A stretch of DNA of 64,000 nucleotides from Rhinopomastus cyanomelas (lineage: Eukaryota > Chordata > Aves > Bucerotiformes > Rhinopomastidae): NCBI GenBank assembly GCA_013400115.1, contig VXBP01003681.1:186001-250000 (forward strand), read 5' to 3'. The position numbers and the translations under genes were made by a program. A model generated the notes under the pieces. The model had not been told where the DNA came from. It saw only the letters and a list, made by a program, of their open reading frames with translations, and searched no databases. Shown here one piece after another: positions 41,401 to 44,400 of the stretch (positions within the stretch are counted from its first letter, which is position 1; each line of letters opens with the position of its first letter).

Positions 41401-44400
41401 TCTACTCTGCCCTGGTGAGACCACAGCTGGAATACTGTATCCAGTTTTGGGCTCCTAGTTCAAGAGAGACAAGGATCTAACTGGATAGAGTTCAACTGAT
41501 AGCTGTGAGGAAGATTAAGAGTCTCCCCTATGAAGAAGAACTGAGAACTGAGGCTGTAGTCTTGAGAGGACTGAGAGGGGATCTTCCTAATATCTATAAA
41601 TATCTGAAGGGCAGATGTCAAGTGGAAGGGGGCCAATATCTTTTCTGTGGGGCACAGTAATAGGACAAGAAATAATAGGTAAAACATTCTGTGATTCTAT
41701 CACTGGTGTTTTTACAGATAAACATCCTAAGAACAGCCATTAATAAGGTGCTCTGTGAATGTGTGCAGTGTTCTGGACAAGGGAGAATGGCACAGCTGCA
41801 GCGATACGTGCGTCAGAAACTTCTAAGGTAATAATGGTGTAGAAATAAGGTATGTTTCACGGTGTCAGTAAGAACAAAATAAGTGAGTGCTTGAAGAATA
41901 GCTCACAGTAGGCTTTGGGGAAATAATATATGTTCTCATCTAATAATGTATTTCATTTACTTTGTTGATAAAGCAGCATACTCAACACCTTTATAGCTCT
42001 TGCGGAAACACTTATTCCTCAGGGAACGCTGATGGCTTAGGAGTCAAAAAGCCTAGACTATAAAACTGGTTCTGGAGGATACAAGTTAAGTTTGTTTTGT
42101 ACACCTAGGCACAAATTCCTGTACATGAAATTCGAATAGTGTGTGCTGCCTTTCCTCCCTCGCAGACCTGTGTAGCCGGGTGGGTGTTGACCAAAGTAAT
42201 TGCTGGAAGTCCCAGGTTAATTTATGAAATCAGGCCACCAGCCTTCTTTTAGCAGCAGATCTTCCTGCTTCTCATAACTTAAGCAGTGGTTCTGAAAGAA
42301 ATATTGTGAGTCAGTGCAGTCAGTCTTGAGAATTTTTTCAGCTTGCGCTGTGTGGGAAGTGTTTGGGGGAGCTAGTTCAATGAAGCATGCCTGTAACCAT
42401 GCCATGCTCCTTCTAATGTCTGCCACTGCTGAGCATGCTGTGAAAAATCTTCTCTTGTTTGTAAACTGTGTTTATTTTAGTGCAGGCTGTATCATCAGTA
42501 GACTTTTTTAATCTTCACCTGGCTCTGTACTGAACTATTTAAAAAAGAGCTCAGGCTCAGCCATGAATTAAGAGTTACGCTGTCTAGTATTGACCTTTTA
42601 ATAAGAAATGTGACCTTCTTTACAGATAGAGCTTTTCTGAAGTAACTGTATGCCAAAGTGAGGCACTTCCTTGTGATGATAAAAATCAGAAGCTTTTAAG
42701 TTTAACTGCCTTTACCCTGGGTTAGCAAGATAATAATCGGACCAGCTATTTATGCTGAATGTGAATTTATGTGGGTATGAGCAAGTGTCTGGTGCTTAGT
42801 TGCCACCTGGGTTTAAACTCTTGATGCTTAATTTTGAACCTGCTCAGCTGATTTTTTTTTTTTCTTCCCATATGAAAGAACTGTGACATTGAATGTGCTT
42901 GAAAGCAAGTACCTTTATTTATTTACCAAAATTTGCAAGACATGGCAGCTTCCAGACATTTTTTGCAGTGGGTTGTGTTTGCCTGCAGAAAGCGGGGTAC
43001 AGTGCTTTCAATTTAAGGGGCACCAGTGCTGGCTCACAGCAAGCTCTTCATGACTTCTGTCTGCAAAACTCTGGGTAAAATACCACCTGTGGAATGTGTA
43101 CTGCTGATGCAATATTTAGTTTCTTGTTTGTGTCCGAGTGCCTTTGGGCACTGCCATGTAGAGCCATGTTTAGAGTTCAAAGCTGAATCAAGCGTACTCG
43201 TATGATTCATGTAGTAACAAGTGTAGCTCCTTCACTTCTCCACAAGGAAAGTGGACAGGCAGAAATAAGCAAAACCTCTTGGGAGGTCACTGACAATAAC
43301 AGGAGCTTGTGCTTGAAGATCAGCACTTAAATGCTAAATTGAAGGCACGGAAATGTTGTTGCTATTTATTAGACGTGCGAACACTTGCTACTGTTCTGGC
43401 ACCTTTTAGGGTTGATTGTTTATACATCTCCAGGCACCTGGGAGGGGAAGGAGCAGCCTGTGCAGCACAGGCCCTCAGCCTTGATGTGCCCCTAGACTAG
43501 TGCTGGCAGACTGCCTGACTCATTCATTCTCACCAGCCTTCTGGAGATTTTCTTTAGGATCTTATACCTTTGGTAGTGTTTTCTCTCTTGATATTTTTGT
43601 GCTTCTATTATTTCTGGTTCAATGATCATACAGCTAATTTGTATCATTACTAAAAAATTGTGAAATCTTTTTGAAGGAATAGACAATCTGGTTGCTGTCA
43701 TGATGTCTTCTTGTTTTTTTGTGTACAGTCTTTTGAATATTTTTTTCTGATTTTATTTCAATTTAAGTCTTGAGAAAAACCTAATCTTTTATTAATAAGA
43801 GTAAATATGTAAAAATATAGCCTGTGAACAGTATTTCATAACTTTTTACATTTTTAGAAAGCTAATTGTACATACAACATGTCACAACTACTTAAGAGTA
43901 AAATCAGTGTTTGAAAAACACAGTTAGACAGAATTAATTAAAGTCTGCTACTGTTGTACAGCTTGAGGAAATAACTGGAGCAGACAATCTGAGTATTTGA
44001 GTTATCATGCAAAACAAAATACCCTAAAAATAGCTGTATTATACATTCTAGTGAATGAACATGCATGAAACCTATAGACTAAATGCCAGCTGCAAATTCT
44101 ATTGTTTTAATTAACATCAGTATTTTCTTTAAAAAAGAGCACATTTTTGCATACCTGTAAAAATTTGTATTTCTACTTCTTACAGTAGACGGGCAGAGTT
44201 CAGAGAAGTGATCAAATCAGGTGTGATGAACAAGGACATTTAAGATTCCCTTCAGCACAGTCACCTTACATATGCAGAATTGTATCAAATATAAAAATTC
44301 CGTTGTTTCTGCAATTAATCAGATACAGACTATTAAGGTTATGTTTATATAATTTCAGTTTAATTTGCAAATCAAAGCCTCGAGATAGAATTGTTCCTGC

